Notes: generated from the sequence alone by a model not told the origin. 64,000 nt of DNA from Pseudoxanthomonas sp. (GCF_024710765.1 NZ_JANJUE010000078.1:1-64000); one strand, 5' to 3'; shown: positions 30,826 through 39,833, counted from the stretch's first letter. Made by a program: numbers and translations.

Positions 30826-32646
30826 ATGGCGCGACTCGCACTGGCCGCCACCCTGACGATGGCGCTGGCCGCCTGCGGCGGTTCCCCGACCCGACCCATG
30901 AGCCCTGACACCGTGATCGAACCGCAGCGTGTCACCGAACACCGGGGAGGCGATGACTTGCTCACCGCGGGACTGGGCCTGGCCGGCCTGCAGGCGATGG
31001 CGCCACCGGCCTTCGCCGACGCCGCCCGTCCGACCCCTGCGGAATTGCGCCGACGGGCGTTGTGGAACAACTGGCGCGGCATCGCCGACCTTTCCGCCAG
31101 CGGCGGCTACGGCGAGGTTTACGGCAGCACCGCCGCGGTGCCGGGACGCGAGTACAGCGCGCTGGCGAAGCTGCCCGGCGCGAAGCAGCCGCATCGCGTA
31201 CTGGTGCAGGTGCCCGATGGTTTCGATCTCCGGCGGCGCTGCGTGGTGGTCACCGCGTCCTCGGGTTCGCGCGGTGTTTATGGCGCCATCGCCGTGGCCG
31301 GTGCCTGGGGCCTGCCCAAGGGCTGCGCGGTCGCCTACACCGACAAGGGCGCCGGCACCGATTACTTCGATCTGGACACGCAGACCGGCACGCGCGAGGA
31401 CGGTACTGGCGCGGCCCTGGGCGAATCGCTGGCGTTCGTTCCCGATGCGCCGGCGGGCGCGTCCGGCGTGGCGGTCAAGCATGCACATTCGCAGGACAAC
31501 CCGGAAGCGGACTGGGGCCGGCACGTGAAGCAGGCGGCCGAGTTCGCGCTGGCCGCGCTGGACCGGGCATTCCCGCAGGCCGCGCCGTTCCGGTTCGACA
31601 ACACCCGCGTGATCGCGGTGGGCATCTCCAATGGTGGCGGCGCGGTGCTGCGTGCCGCCGAGCTGGAAGGCGACTGGCTGGACGCGGTGGTGGCGGGCGA
31701 ACCCAACATCCACGCCGACGGGCCGGGCGCGCGTTCGCTGTACGACTACACCACCGAAGCGGCATTGCTGATGCCGTGCGCGCTGCTCGCGCTGCCGGCC
31801 GACAGCCTGCCGCAGCCGCCCGTGCGCGCGCAGGCCGAACCGCTATGGCAGGCACGCTGCGCATCGCTCCAGGCCGCCGGCCTGATCGAGGGAGCCGACG
31901 TGGCCGCGCAGGCGCGTTCGGCGCACGCGAAACTGCGCGAACATGGCTGGACCGATCAGGCACTGGCCGCCGGCGCGCTCAGCGTCGGCTTCGACCTGTG
32001 GCGCGCGATCGCGGTCACCTATGCTTCGGCCTATGGCCGCTACGGCGTCGGCACGCATCCGTGCGGCTATTCGTTCGCCGCGCTGAATCCTGATTTCAGC
32101 GCGCGCGCGGCGAACCCGAACGAGCGGGCGGCGTGGTGGGCGGATGGCAGCGGCATTCCTCCCGGCGCGGGCGTGGGCATCGTCGATACCCGCCTGGCTG
32201 CGCCTGATTTCACCCTGCCGGGCCTGCAGTGCCTGCGCGCCCTCAACGATGGCCACGACGAGGCCGCGCAACGCGTGCAGCGCGGCATCGCGGAACTGCG
32301 GGCGCGGCCACCACGCGCGGGCCTGCCGGTGGTGGTGGTGCACGGCAGCGACGATGGCCTGGTGCCACCGTCCTTCAGCAGCGCACCCTATGTGGCGCAG
32401 GCGAAGGCGGCCGGGCGCGAGGTCGCCTACTGGCAGGTGAGCAATGCGCAGCACTTCGACGGCTTCCTCGCGCTGCCGGCGTATGCCGCGCGCTACGCGC
32501 CGCTGCTGCCACACGTCTACGCGGCGCTGGATCGGGTCTCGGCGCAACTGGACGGACAAGCGACGCAACTGGCCGATCAGGTCATCGAGGCCCGGGGCCG
32601 CGGTGCCGGCAAGCTGGAGGCCGGCCAGCTGGCCTTGCCGCGCTGA
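30826..32646 (+). CDS. D-(-)-3-hydroxybutyrate oligomer hydrolase (lipoprotein)
   Basis: The enzyme splits 3HB oligomers released from PHB into monomers. It is a 606-residue member of the 3HBOH family of alpha/beta hydrolases. It begins with a lipoprotein signal (lipobox LAAC, cysteine at residue 17), so it is probably anchored to the outer membrane or periplasmic face. The nucleophile is S268 in VGISNGGGAVLRAAE; VVVHGSDDGLVPP near residue 505 carries the acid region and NAQHFDGF near 542 the histidine. Its product is the substrate of the divergently encoded dehydrogenase. Confidence 0.9.
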   Translation: MARLALAATLTMALAACGGSPTRPMSPDTVIEPQRVTEHRGGDDLLTAGLGLAGLQAMAPPAFADAARPTPAELRRRALWNNWRGIADLSASGGYGEVYGSTAAVPGREYSALAKLPGAKQPHRVLVQVPDGFDLRRRCVVVTASSGSRGVYGAIAVAGAWGLPKGCAVAYTDKGAGTDYFDLDTQTGTREDGTGAALGESLAFVPDAPAGASGVAVKHAHSQDNPEADWGRHVKQAAEFALAALDRAFPQAAPFRFDNTRVIAVGISNGGGAVLRAAELEGDWLDAVVAGEPNIHADGPGARSLYDYTTEAALLMPCALLALPADSLPQPPVRAQAEPLWQARCASLQAAGLIEGADVAAQARSAHAKLREHGWTDQALAAGALSVGFDLWRAIAVTYASAYGRYGVGTHPCGYSFAALNPDFSARAANPNERAAWWADGSGIPPGAGVGIVDTRLAAPDFTLPGLQCLRALNDGHDEAAQRVQRGIAELRARPPRAGLPVVVVHGSDDGLVPPSFSSAPYVAQAKAAGREVAYWQVSNAQHFDGFLALPAYAARYAPLLPHVYAALDRVSAQLDGQATQLADQVIEARGRGAGKLEAGQLALPR

Positions 32647-32768
32647 GCCGCGGCATGCGCATCGGGCGCTGCACCCGCAGATCCCCGGACCTGCCGGTGC
32701 GTGGCGGGAACACCACGCCTCCGGCGGGGTTGGGCTAACCTGTGCGCTGGTCTTCGCCAGGTGCGCCC

Positions 32769-33383
32769 GTGTCCCGCCATTTCTCCATGCTTCGCGATTT
32801 CCAGCTCGCCGACTGGTTTACCTTGGGCAACGCCTTCTGCGGCACCGGCGCGATCTTCGCCGCGATGCGCTTCCTGCAGGAGGGCGTGATCCGCGATCTG
32901 ATGATCGGCATGGCCTTGATTCCGCTGGCTTTCATCTTCGATGCGCTGGACGGCCGGGTGGCGCGCTGGCGCAAGCAGGCCTCGGTGCTGGGGCGGGAGC
33001 TCGATTCGCTCGCCGACGTGATTTCCTTCGGCGTGGCCCCGGCCGCGCTTGCCTATGCCTGCGGCATGCAGGGCGGCTGGGACTGGCTGGTGCTGTCCTA
33101 TTTCGTCGCCTGCGGAGTCAGCCGGCTGGCGCGCTATAACGTCACAGCCGAGACGCTGGCCGATGGCGGCGACAAGGTGAAGTATTTCGAGGGCACGCCG
33201 ATCCCGACCAGTTTGCTGCTGGTGGTGGTGCTCGCGGTGGCCGCCTACCTGGGCCATGTCGGCGACGCGTTGTGGATGGGCGACGTGCGCCTCGGGCCGT
33301 GGCTGCTGCATCCGCTGGTGCTGCTGTACGCCCTGTCGGGCACGCTGATGATCAGCAAGACCCTGCGCATTCCCAAACCCTGA
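32769..33383 (+). CDS. pssA: CDP-diacylglycerol--serine O-phosphatidyltransferase
   Basis: This is an inner-membrane phospholipid enzyme that makes phosphatidylserine on the way to phosphatidylethanolamine. It is 204 residues from GTG 32769 (MSRHFSMLRDFQLADWFTLG); ATG 32787 is an alternative. The CDP-alcohol phosphotransferase signature DG(x2)AR(x8)G(x3)D(x3)D is complete (DALDGRVARW and GRELDSLAD, ~residues 54-80). About six membrane segments are visible. It is a housekeeping gene placed between PHB genes. Confidence 0.93.
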   Translation: MSRHFSMLRDFQLADWFTLGNAFCGTGAIFAAMRFLQEGVIRDLMIGMALIPLAFIFDALDGRVARWRKQASVLGRELDSLADVISFGVAPAALAYACGMQGGWDWLVLSYFVACGVSRLARYNVTAETLADGGDKVKYFEGTPIPTSLLLVVVLAVAAYLGHVGDALWMGDVRLGPWLLHPLVLLYALSGTLMISKTLRIPKP

Positions 33384-33443
33384 GCCGCGGCCGTCACCCA
33401 CGCGTCCCGGCACGCGGCTAGAATCGGGCGGACAGGAGGATTT

Positions 33444-34757
33444 ATGGCCGAGCATGTACCACCGGGCGCGGGCGAATTCGAAGCGATGGCCCGCCAGTTC
33501 TGGAATCTGTGGGGCGACGCCCTGCGACAGGCATCCGGCGCGCCCGCCGCGCCCGCACCGGCCTGGCCGCAGGCGTTGGACTGGTGGAGCCGGCTGATGC
33601 CGGGCGGTGGTCGGGGGCCGGCCGAGGACGTGCTGCACCGTTTCCGCCAGCAGAGCGGCGACTGGTACGGACTGATGCAACAGGTGGCCGCGCGCTTCGC
33701 CGGCCAGGACACGGCTGCCGGAGACGTCACCGCCGCCTGGAAGCAGGCATTGGGCGTGGAGGCGGGGCGCGGCCCGTGGATGGAATTCTTCCGTGGCTTG
33801 CAGGGCGGCGGAAGCGGCGGTTTCGAGCATTGGTACCGGCAGGTGTCGCCGTACCTGGACAATCTGCGCCGCGAAAACGAGCGCTGGCTGCATCTGCCCG
33901 CGTTCGGCCCGGCGCGCGAGCACCAGGAGCGCTGGCAGGCGCTGGCGCAGGCCCAGCAGGACTACCAGCAGGCGCTGGGCGAATACGAACGGGTGATGTT
34001 GAAGGTGGCGATGCAGGCATTCGAGCGGTTCGAATCGCTGCTCGAGGAGCGGGCCGAACCCGGCCAGCAGCTCACCAGCGCGCGCGCGTTGTTCGACCTG
34101 TGGATCGACGCCGCCGAGCAGGCCTACGCGGAGGTGGCGCTGTCGCCGGAGTTCCGCCACGTCTATGGCCATCTCACCAACACGCAGATGCGCGTGCGCC
34201 TGGGCGTACAGAAGGAGATTGAACAGATCTGCGTGGCCTTCGGCATGCCCAGCCGTACCGAGGTGGATTCCGCGCACCGCAAGATCGCGGAGCTGGAGCG
34301 GCAATTGCGCCGGATGAGTCGCCGTGACGACGCGCTGGATCCGCGCGATGCGGCGCGGCCCGGGCGGCGGCACGCACCGCGCGCGGACACCCATGGCGAA
34401 AGGAGTCGCGAACAGAAGGCAGCTGCCACGCGCGCGGCGCGTCCGGCAAAGCCGCGAAGTGGTGCGAAACCCGCGACGAAACCGACGACGAAACCCGCCA
34501 CCGAAACACGACCGGCCACGGCCGTGGCCGCGAAGGCGCCGCGCGCCGTCGCGAAGTCTGCCAGGGCGATGAAGCCGGCGGGAACCTCCAGCACGGCGAA
34601 GACCACCAAGCCGATGGAGAGAACCTCCGCCCGTTCCGTACGCGCCAGCGACGGTGAAGTGGTGTCGATGAAGGACTGGGTTGCGCGCAACGCTCCCGAG
34701 GGCGGCGCTCCCGCCGGACGCGGCAGGAACGGGCGCGGCCAGGGAGGACGCAAGTGA
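33444..34757 (+). CDS. phaE: Class III poly(R)-hydroxyalkanoate synthase subunit PhaE
   Basis: PhaE is the non-catalytic subunit of the class III PHB synthase. It has 437 residues. Residues 1-290 form the helical PhaE domain (FEAMARQFWNLWGDAL; VYGHLTNTQMRVRLGVQKE-like block near 250, RTEVDSAHRKIAELE). Residues ~293-437 are an unusual extension of about 145 residues, rich in Lys, Ala, Pro, Thr and Arg and resembling the histone-like tail of PhaF phasins. AGGAGG at 33434-33439 gives a strong ribosome site, and TAGAAT (33419-33424) may be a -10 element. phaC overlaps the stop codon. Confidence 0.92.
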   Translation: MAEHVPPGAGEFEAMARQFWNLWGDALRQASGAPAAPAPAWPQALDWWSRLMPGGGRGPAEDVLHRFRQQSGDWYGLMQQVAARFAGQDTAAGDVTAAWKQALGVEAGRGPWMEFFRGLQGGGSGGFEHWYRQVSPYLDNLRRENERWLHLPAFGPAREHQERWQALAQAQQDYQQALGEYERVMLKVAMQAFERFESLLEERAEPGQQLTSARALFDLWIDAAEQAYAEVALSPEFRHVYGHLTNTQMRVRLGVQKEIEQICVAFGMPSRTEVDSAHRKIAELERQLRRMSRRDDALDPRDAARPGRRHAPRADTHGERSREQKAAATRAARPAKPRSGAKPATKPTTKPATETRPATAVAAKAPRAVAKSARAMKPAGTSSTAKTTKPMERTSARSVRASDGEVVSMKDWVARNAPEGGAPAGRGRNGRGQGGRK

Positions 34758-35821
34758 ACGGTCCGCTCGATATCAGCGTGGATGAACTCGCCCAGGAAAC
34801 CCTGCAGGCGCAACAGAAACTCGCGGCGGGGCTGAAAACCCTGCCGGAGGTGGAGGACGTCGATTACGGCGCCACCCCGCGCCAGGAAGTCTGGCGTGAT
34901 GGCCGGGTGGTGCTGTACCGGTTCATCGGCGGAAAGGCGCCGACCGCGCGCGTGCCGCTGCTGATCGTCTATGCACTGGTCAACCGCCCGTACATGGTCG
35001 ACCTGCAGGAAGATCGCTCACTGGTGAAGGGCCTGCTCGCGCAGGGCGAGGATGTCTACGTGCTGGACTGGGGCTATCCGGATCGTTCGGATCGCTATCT
35101 GACCCTGGGCGACTACATCAACCGCTTCATCGACGGCGCGGTCGAGCATCTGTGCCGCCAGCACGGCCAGGCCGCCATCAACGTGCTCGGCATCTGCCAG
35201 GGCGGTGCGTTCTCGTTGTGCTATTCGGCGCTGCATCCGGAACGGGTGCGGAACCTGATCACCATGGTCACGCCGGTGGATTTCCACACCCCGGACAACA
35301 TGCTCTCGCACTGGACCCGCGAGATGGACGTGGATCTGTTCGTCGATGCCATCGGCAACGTGCCGGCCGACATGATGAATGCCTGCTACCTGATGCTGAA
35401 ACCGTTCCGGCTGAATCTGCAGAAGTACGTCGGCCTGGTCGACATCCTCGATGACCGGAAGGGCGTCGAGGATTTCCTGCGCATGGAGAAGTGGATTTTC
35501 GATTCGCCGGATCTCGCCGGCGAAGCCTTTCGCCAGTTCATCAAGCAGTTCTACCAGGGCAACGGCTTCGTCAACGGCGGCATCGACATCGACGGCGAGG
35601 AAGTCCACCTCGGCGACGTCGAGATGCCGGTGTTGAACATCTATGCCGAGCAGGATCACCTGGTGCCGCCGAACGCTTCGCGCGCCTTGCGGGATCTGGT
35701 CGGCACCGAGGATTACACCGAGCTGAGCTTCAAGGGCGGGCACATCGGCATTTATGTTTCCAGCCGCGCGCAGCGCGAAGTGCCGGGGGCCATCCACCAG
35801 TGGCTGGCGCAGCGGACATGA
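34754..35821 (+). CDS. phaC: Class III poly(R)-hydroxyalkanoate synthase subunit PhaC
   Basis: PhaC polymerises D-3-hydroxybutyryl-CoA to PHB at the granule surface. The 355-residue length is typical of class III enzymes. The catalytic triad is visible: C148 in the lipase-like box GICQGG, D301 in AEQDHLVPP and H330 in GGHIGIYV. Translation starts at GTG 34754, overlapping the phaE stop (GTGA), so the two subunits are translationally coupled. With the depolymerising enzymes nearby, the locus covers both synthesis and use of PHB. Confidence 0.96.
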   Translation: MNGPLDISVDELAQETLQAQQKLAAGLKTLPEVEDVDYGATPRQEVWRDGRVVLYRFIGGKAPTARVPLLIVYALVNRPYMVDLQEDRSLVKGLLAQGEDVYVLDWGYPDRSDRYLTLGDYINRFIDGAVEHLCRQHGQAAINVLGICQGGAFSLCYSALHPERVRNLITMVTPVDFHTPDNMLSHWTREMDVDLFVDAIGNVPADMMNACYLMLKPFRLNLQKYVGLVDILDDRKGVEDFLRMEKWIFDSPDLAGEAFRQFIKQFYQGNGFVNGGIDIDGEEVHLGDVEMPVLNIYAEQDHLVPPNASRALRDLVGTEDYTELSFKGGHIGIYVSSRAQREVPGAIHQWLAQRT

Positions 35822-35897
35822 GGCCCGCATTGGCGGTTGTATCCGGTTAATCCCGGGCCGCGTAGCCTGCGCGCCTTGAATGAGCGGGGAATTGGAC

Positions 35898-36278
35898 ATG
35901 CGCAAGGGAATTATCGCGTTGGCTTGCGGCTTGGCATGGTGGGCGACCACCGCGACGGCGGCGCCCGGCGAGCAGGCCAGGCGCGAAATCACCCAGTTGA
36001 TGGACGGGCTGTCCAATTCGCAATGCGAGTTCCAGCGCAACGGCAAGTGGTACGGGCGGGCGGATGCGCGCGCGCATCTGCAACGCAAGTACGACTACCT
36101 GCTCAAGCGTGATCTGGTCGATACCGCCGAACAATTCATCGAGCGCGCGGCCAGCAAGAGCAGTTTGAGCGGACGCGCCTATCGGGTGCGTTGCCCGGGC
36201 CAGCCGGAACAGGACGCCGGTGCCTGGTTCCTGAGCCGGCTCAAGTCCCTGCGTGGTTCAGGCGCGCCATCGCGCTGA
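35898..36278 (+). CDS. DUF5329 family exported protein
   Basis: This small protein of 126 residues has an N-terminal signal (residues 1-22, cleaved after ATA). The conserved pattern of the DUF5329 family is present: CEFQRNGKWYGRADARAHL, KYDYLLKR, AEQFIERAASKSS and SGRAYRVRC, with two cysteines that could form a disulfide in the periplasm. GGGGAA precedes the ATG. The function is unknown. It lies 76 bases after phaC and could be part of the same transcript. Confidence 0.8.
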   Translation: MRKGIIALACGLAWWATTATAAPGEQARREITQLMDGLSNSQCEFQRNGKWYGRADARAHLQRKYDYLLKRDLVDTAEQFIERAASKSSLSGRAYRVRCPGQPEQDAGAWFLSRLKSLRGSGAPSR

Positions 36279-36318
36279 GCGCTAGACTTGCCGGGACGAC
36301 CGTGGGGAGCCGATCACC

Positions 36319-36522
36319 ATGAACACCGCGTCCAAGCCGCTGGCCCGTTCCCTGAACGATCGGATGATCGCCGGCGTGATGGGCGGCATCGCGCATCGCT
36401 TTGGCTGGAACCCCACGCTGCTGCGCGTCATTTTCGTGATCGTGTCGATCGCCTCGGCGGCCTTTCCCGGCATCCTGGTCTACCTGATCCTCTGGCTGCT
36501 GATGCCCAACGAGGCGGATTGA
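36319..36522 (+). CDS. PspC domain-containing small membrane protein
   Basis: The 67-residue protein has the PspC domain nearly end to end: RSLNDRMIAGVMGGIAHRFG followed by one long membrane segment (LLRVIFVIVSIASAAFPGIL). PspC proteins are linked to the phage-shock envelope stress response. No other psp gene lies here. The next gene overlaps the stop codon (TTGA), which suggests coupling. Confidence 0.85.
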   Translation: MNTASKPLARSLNDRMIAGVMGGIAHRFGWNPTLLRVIFVIVSIASAAFPGILVYLILWLLMPNEAD

Positions 36523-36992
36523 ACGCCGTCGCGCGCCGACGTACCGCGTGGTGGATCGCGGCGGGCGCGCTCGGCGCGCTCTGGACCCTGCCGAACACGC
36601 TGGTGGGCCTGTTGGCCGGTGGCCTGGGACTGGTCTTCGGCGCGCGCATGCGTTGGAGCGCGCGTGACTGCGCACTGGTGTTCCATCATTGGCCCTGGGG
36701 GCCGGGTGGCGCCATCACTTTCGGCAACACCATCCTGCATACCGGCGACAGCCTGGATTCGATCTGCATCACCTACGAGCAGCGCGCCGGCCATTGCGAG
36801 CATCCACCGATCCGGCTGGGCGATCACGAACGCGCGCATGTATTCCAGTACATGGTGCTGGGGCCGCTGTTCCTGCCTGTCTACCTGCTGAGCGGAGGCG
36901 TCAGCGTCCGCAATCCGTTCGAGCGCGCCGCGGACCGCTACGCGTTGACCGGCAGCGGCTGGTGGCCCGGCGTGGCCATGGCGAAGGCATAG
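36519..36992 (+). CDS. Uncharacterised membrane protein with HExxH motif
   Basis: About 157 residues if translation starts at TTG 36519, overlapping the pspC-like stop; the first in-frame ATG (36648) would remove the membrane segment. The N-terminal part has one hydrophobic stretch. The C-terminal part has GDHERAHVFQYMVLGPLFL followed by NPFERAADRYA. This is an HExxH zinc-peptidase-type motif followed, about 30 residues later, by an ExxAD element. It belongs to a widespread small family of unknown function. Whether it is an active peptidase cannot be judged by eye. Confidence 0.65.
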   Translation: MNAVARRRTAWWIAAGALGALWTLPNTLVGLLAGGLGLVFGARMRWSARDCALVFHHWPWGPGGAITFGNTILHTGDSLDSICITYEQRAGHCEHPPIRLGDHERAHVFQYMVLGPLFLPVYLLSGGVSVRNPFERAADRYALTGSGWWPGVAMAKA

Positions 36993-37102
36993 GCACCACC
37001 GCATGGCCGTGGCGGCCATGCGGTGGTCCGCACGACGGCTGGCATGGCCGCGGGTCCTGCGGCATCGCCGGCGTTCCGGTTCCGCGCTGCAGACGAACTC
37101 GT

Positions 37103-37612
37103 TCAGCCGCCGCGGGTGCGTCCGTTGGATGTGCGGGTTGACTTCCTGGCGGTCTTGCGCGGCGTCTTGCGGGCTCGCTTGGTCGCCGTCTTCTTCGCGG
37201 CTTTCCTTGCGGTTTTCCGCGTGGATTTTTTCGCCGTCTTCCCTGCTGCCTTCTTCGTCGTCTTCCTTGCGGTCTTTTTGGCGGCCTTCTTCGCCGCCTT
37301 CTTCGCGGTCTTCTTGGCGGCCTTGCGAGGGGCCTTGCGGGCAGTCTTCCCAGTCGCCTTCTTCGCTGTCTTGCCGGCGGCCTTCTTGGTGGTCTTGCCC
37401 GCCTTCTTGCGGGTGGCCTTCCTGCTGCTCTTCCGCGCCGTCTTTCGTGCGCTGCCGCGTTTGCGGCCGCCACCTTCCTGCTTGTTCACGGTCGCCCAGG
37501 CAATGCGTTCCGCATCCTCGTTGGAACGGCCCTGCTCGCGCTCGCTTTCCTCGATATGTTCGGCCTTGCGTTTCTGCCGATCGGTGTAGGCGTCCTTTTC
37601 TCCTCGTGGCAT
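37103..37612 (-). CDS. Histone H1-like Lys/Ala-rich protein with plasmid-stabilisation-type N-terminus
   Basis: The 169-residue protein begins MPRGEKDAYTDRQKRKAEHI and continues to WATVNKQEGGG, a short domain known in proteobacterial small 'plasmid stabilisation'-type proteins (residues 1-50). The remaining ~120 residues are KTARK/KKAAKK-type repeats resembling eukaryotic histone H1 tails and bacterial AlgP or Hc1. It probably binds nucleic acid non-specifically. The opposite strand is open here only because of the repeated codons. Tail length is likely to vary between strains. Confidence 0.8.
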   Translation of the reverse strand: MPRGEKDAYTDRQKRKAEHIEESEREQGRSNEDAERIAWATVNKQEGGGRKRGSARKTARKSSRKATRKKAGKTTKKAAGKTAKKATGKTARKAPRKAAKKTAKKAAKKAAKKTARKTTKKAAGKTAKKSTRKTARKAAKKTATKRARKTPRKTARKSTRTSNGRTRGG

Positions 37613-37678
37613 CGGAATGCTCCCGGGATGGGAGGTCCGAACCTACGCGCGGGAATGTCTTCACGGCATGAAATCAGG

Positions 37679-38896
37679 TCAGCGGCGTGCCAGCCGCTGA
37701 AAGGAGAACAAGGCGGCAAGCGGGTGGTGCCGGCGTTCGATGCGCGCGAGCAGCAGTTCCGCGCCGATCCTGCTGTAGGTGATGCCGTTGCCGCCGTAGG
37801 CCATGGCGAAATGCACGCGTCCGCCATGCTGGGGATGTGGCCCGAAGAACGGCAGGCCATCCTCGGTCTCGGCGAACGTGCCGGCCCAGGCGAATGCGGG
37901 CGCGCAATCCAGGTGCGGCAGCAGTTCGCGGAGCTTGCGGTTGAGTGCGTGGGCCTTCTTCACCACCCGCGCATCCCGTCGCGCCGGGATGTCGACGCGA
38001 TCGTCCTCGCCACCGACGATGACCCGGTGATCCGGTGTCGTGCGCAGATACAGATAGGGGCGGGCGGTTTCCCATAGCATCGTCCGGCGAAGAAAACCTA
38101 GCGCCTCCGGCGCGACCGGGTCGCTCACGAACGCGTAGCTGCTGTGGTTGCGCGCGACCCGCTGGCGCAGCCACTGCTGGGCCGCATAGCCGGAGGCCAG
38201 GACGACGTGGCGGGCATGGACCTGGGCATTTTCGGCGGTTCGCAGCAACACCGAGCGCGGCCGGGGCAGGATCTCCACGACGCAGGTCCGGTCGTGGACG
38301 CGGGCACCCCGGGTCGCCATGCGATGGAGCAGCCGGTGGGTCATCCGATACGGATCCACGCATGCGGCCTGCCTGCTCAGCAGCGCGGCCGGCCGGGTCA
38401 GGCCGAAGCGTTCGGTCAGTTCGCCGGCATCCAGGTATTCGACCTGCAGGCCCAGCCGGCGGCGCGCCGATGCTTCCTCGGCGAGTCCGGTGCGTTCCCG
38501 CCAGTGCGTGGCCAGGTACAGGCTGTCCGTCCAGGCGAAGCCGACATCGCGGATTTCGCGGGCCAGCTCGCGCAGCCGGTCCAGCGCCTGCGCACAGGCA
38601 CGATAGGCCCGCGCGGCGTCCCGCTCGCCCAGCCGCCTGGCCAGCTCCAGCAGGGGGGTATCGATTTCATATTGAAGCAGGGCGGTGCTGGCGGCGGTGC
38701 TGCCCCAGCCGATGTCGCGCTGTTCGATGACAGCCACGTCGTGGCCCGCCGTCTGCAGATGATCGGCAATCAGCGCACCGGTGATGCCGCCACCGACGAT
38801 CGCAATCTCGCAGTGCAGGTCCCCCGCCAGCGGGGGAAAGGGGCGCATCAGGCCATTCTTGATGGCCCAGTAGGGGTAACCGCTCTTCAGGTCCAT
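37679..38896 (-). CDS. FAD-dependent oxidoreductase (DAO/glycine oxidase type)
   Basis: The 405-residue flavoprotein has an N-terminal Rossmann motif for FAD (EIAIVGGGITGALIADHL, ~30-47) and the C-terminal DAO signature (GTFAETEDGLPFFG and AMAYGGNGITYSRIGAELL, ~345-385). It belongs to the group of D-amino-acid or glycine oxidases and gamma-glutamylputrescine oxidase-like enzymes; substrate is unknown. ATG 38896 (MDLKSGYPYWAIKNG) is chosen, with in-frame GTG 38923 and ATG 38908 as alternatives. A TetR regulator gene lies directly upstream on the same strand. Confidence 0.87.
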   Translation of the reverse strand: MDLKSGYPYWAIKNGLMRPFPPLAGDLHCEIAIVGGGITGALIADHLQTAGHDVAVIEQRDIGWGSTAASTALLQYEIDTPLLELARRLGERDAARAYRACAQALDRLRELAREIRDVGFAWTDSLYLATHWRERTGLAEEASARRRLGLQVEYLDAGELTERFGLTRPAALLSRQAACVDPYRMTHRLLHRMATRGARVHDRTCVVEILPRPRSVLLRTAENAQVHARHVVLASGYAAQQWLRQRVARNHSSYAFVSDPVAPEALGFLRRTMLWETARPYLYLRTTPDHRVIVGGEDDRVDIPARRDARVVKKAHALNRKLRELLPHLDCAPAFAWAGTFAETEDGLPFFGPHPQHGGRVHFAMAYGGNGITYSRIGAELLLARIERRHHPLAALFSFQRLARR

Positions 38897-38941
38897 GGCG
38901 GCGCCCATCGCGTCACCAGGCACACCGGGACGGACAGGGCG

Positions 38942-39745
38942 TCACCCGCGTGGCAGCGCGCCCTGCAGGAACAGATCGACATTGGCCATGGCCTGCTCGC
39001 GCAAGGCGGCCGGGTCCAGTCGGTCCAGATAACCGCTGGCGACCCGGATGATCAGGTTGCCGAACATCATCATGTAGAACTGGGTGGCGGCGCCCTCGGC
39101 CGAGGCCAGCTTCAGGCGGCCGGCGTCCATTTCCTGCTGGAAGAAACGGGTCAGGATGCCGCGGGTCTCGGCGACGGCATGCTCGAAGAACCAGTCGCGC
39201 AGGGCGGGGAAGGACTCACCCTCGCCAATCACGATGCGATAGACCACCCGGGATTCCGCCTTGACCATCGAATCGGCGATACGGATGGCGACCTCGCGCA
39301 GGGCCTGCTCCGGCGGCAGGTCCGAGAAATTCATGTCGTTCAGGATGCCGACGTGGTTCTCCAGGCGCCGTTCCAGGATGGCGTAGGCCAGCCCCTCCTT
39401 GTCGCCGAAGATCCGGTACAGGGTAGCCAGCGATCCGCCGGCCCGCGCCACGATTTCACTGAGCTTGGCGTGCTGGTAGCCTTTCTCGGCGAACACCTCG
39501 GTGGCGGCGTCCAGGAAACGCTCGGCCCGCATTTCGCCCCGTTTGCACAGTTCGACATTGCGGCGGGTGCGCTGGAATGCGCTGGAGTTCACGATGCGGG
39601 GAGAAGCGGTGCCACGAAAATCGGTCGAGTTGCTCACTGGCGGTACCGGCAGGTTGGCTGGGCGTCCCGAAGGGCTGATGGAATTGGGTCTCACCTCGAT
39701 GCGCTCCCCATTTGTCAACTGCCATTTGGCATGAATGACACGCAT
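38942..39745 (-). CDS. TetR/AcrR-family transcriptional regulator
   Basis: The 267-residue repressor-type protein has its helix-turn-helix domain at ~80-125 (AATEVFAEKGYQHAKLSEIV, then GGSLATLYRIFGDKEGLA) and a helical ligand-binding C-terminal domain (RIVIGEGESFPALRDWFFEH). The N-terminal ~70 residues are an extension without a predicted fold. ATG 39745 is chosen because a good promoter ends 29 bases upstream. It is a clear paralogue of the regulator at 52588-53259. The FAD oxidoreductase downstream is its simplest target. Confidence 0.87.
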   Translation of the reverse strand: MRVIHAKWQLTNGERIEVRPNSISPSGRPANLPVPPVSNSTDFRGTASPRIVNSSAFQRTRRNVELCKRGEMRAERFLDAATEVFAEKGYQHAKLSEIVARAGGSLATLYRIFGDKEGLAYAILERRLENHVGILNDMNFSDLPPEQALREVAIRIADSMVKAESRVVYRIVIGEGESFPALRDWFFEHAVAETRGILTRFFQQEMDAGRLKLASAEGAATQFYMMMFGNLIIRVASGYLDRLDPAALREQAMANVDLFLQGALPRG

Positions 39746-39773
39746 CCGCTTTCGCTCGTACTGTGACGATTCA

Positions 39774-39802
39774 GGTATAGCACACCTTTGGCACTTTCCC
39801 AA
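39774..39802 (-). promoter_or_regulatory. Promoter of the TetR/FAD oxidoreductase unit
   Basis: On the minus strand TTGGGA (39797-39802) and TATACC (39774-39779) are separated by 17 bases, with an extended -10 TGC directly before TATACC. It lies between the tRNA-Leu terminator and the regulator start. Confidence 0.65.
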
Positions 39803-39833
39803 CACCAATTTTCTAACGGTCCAAAATCGGCAC

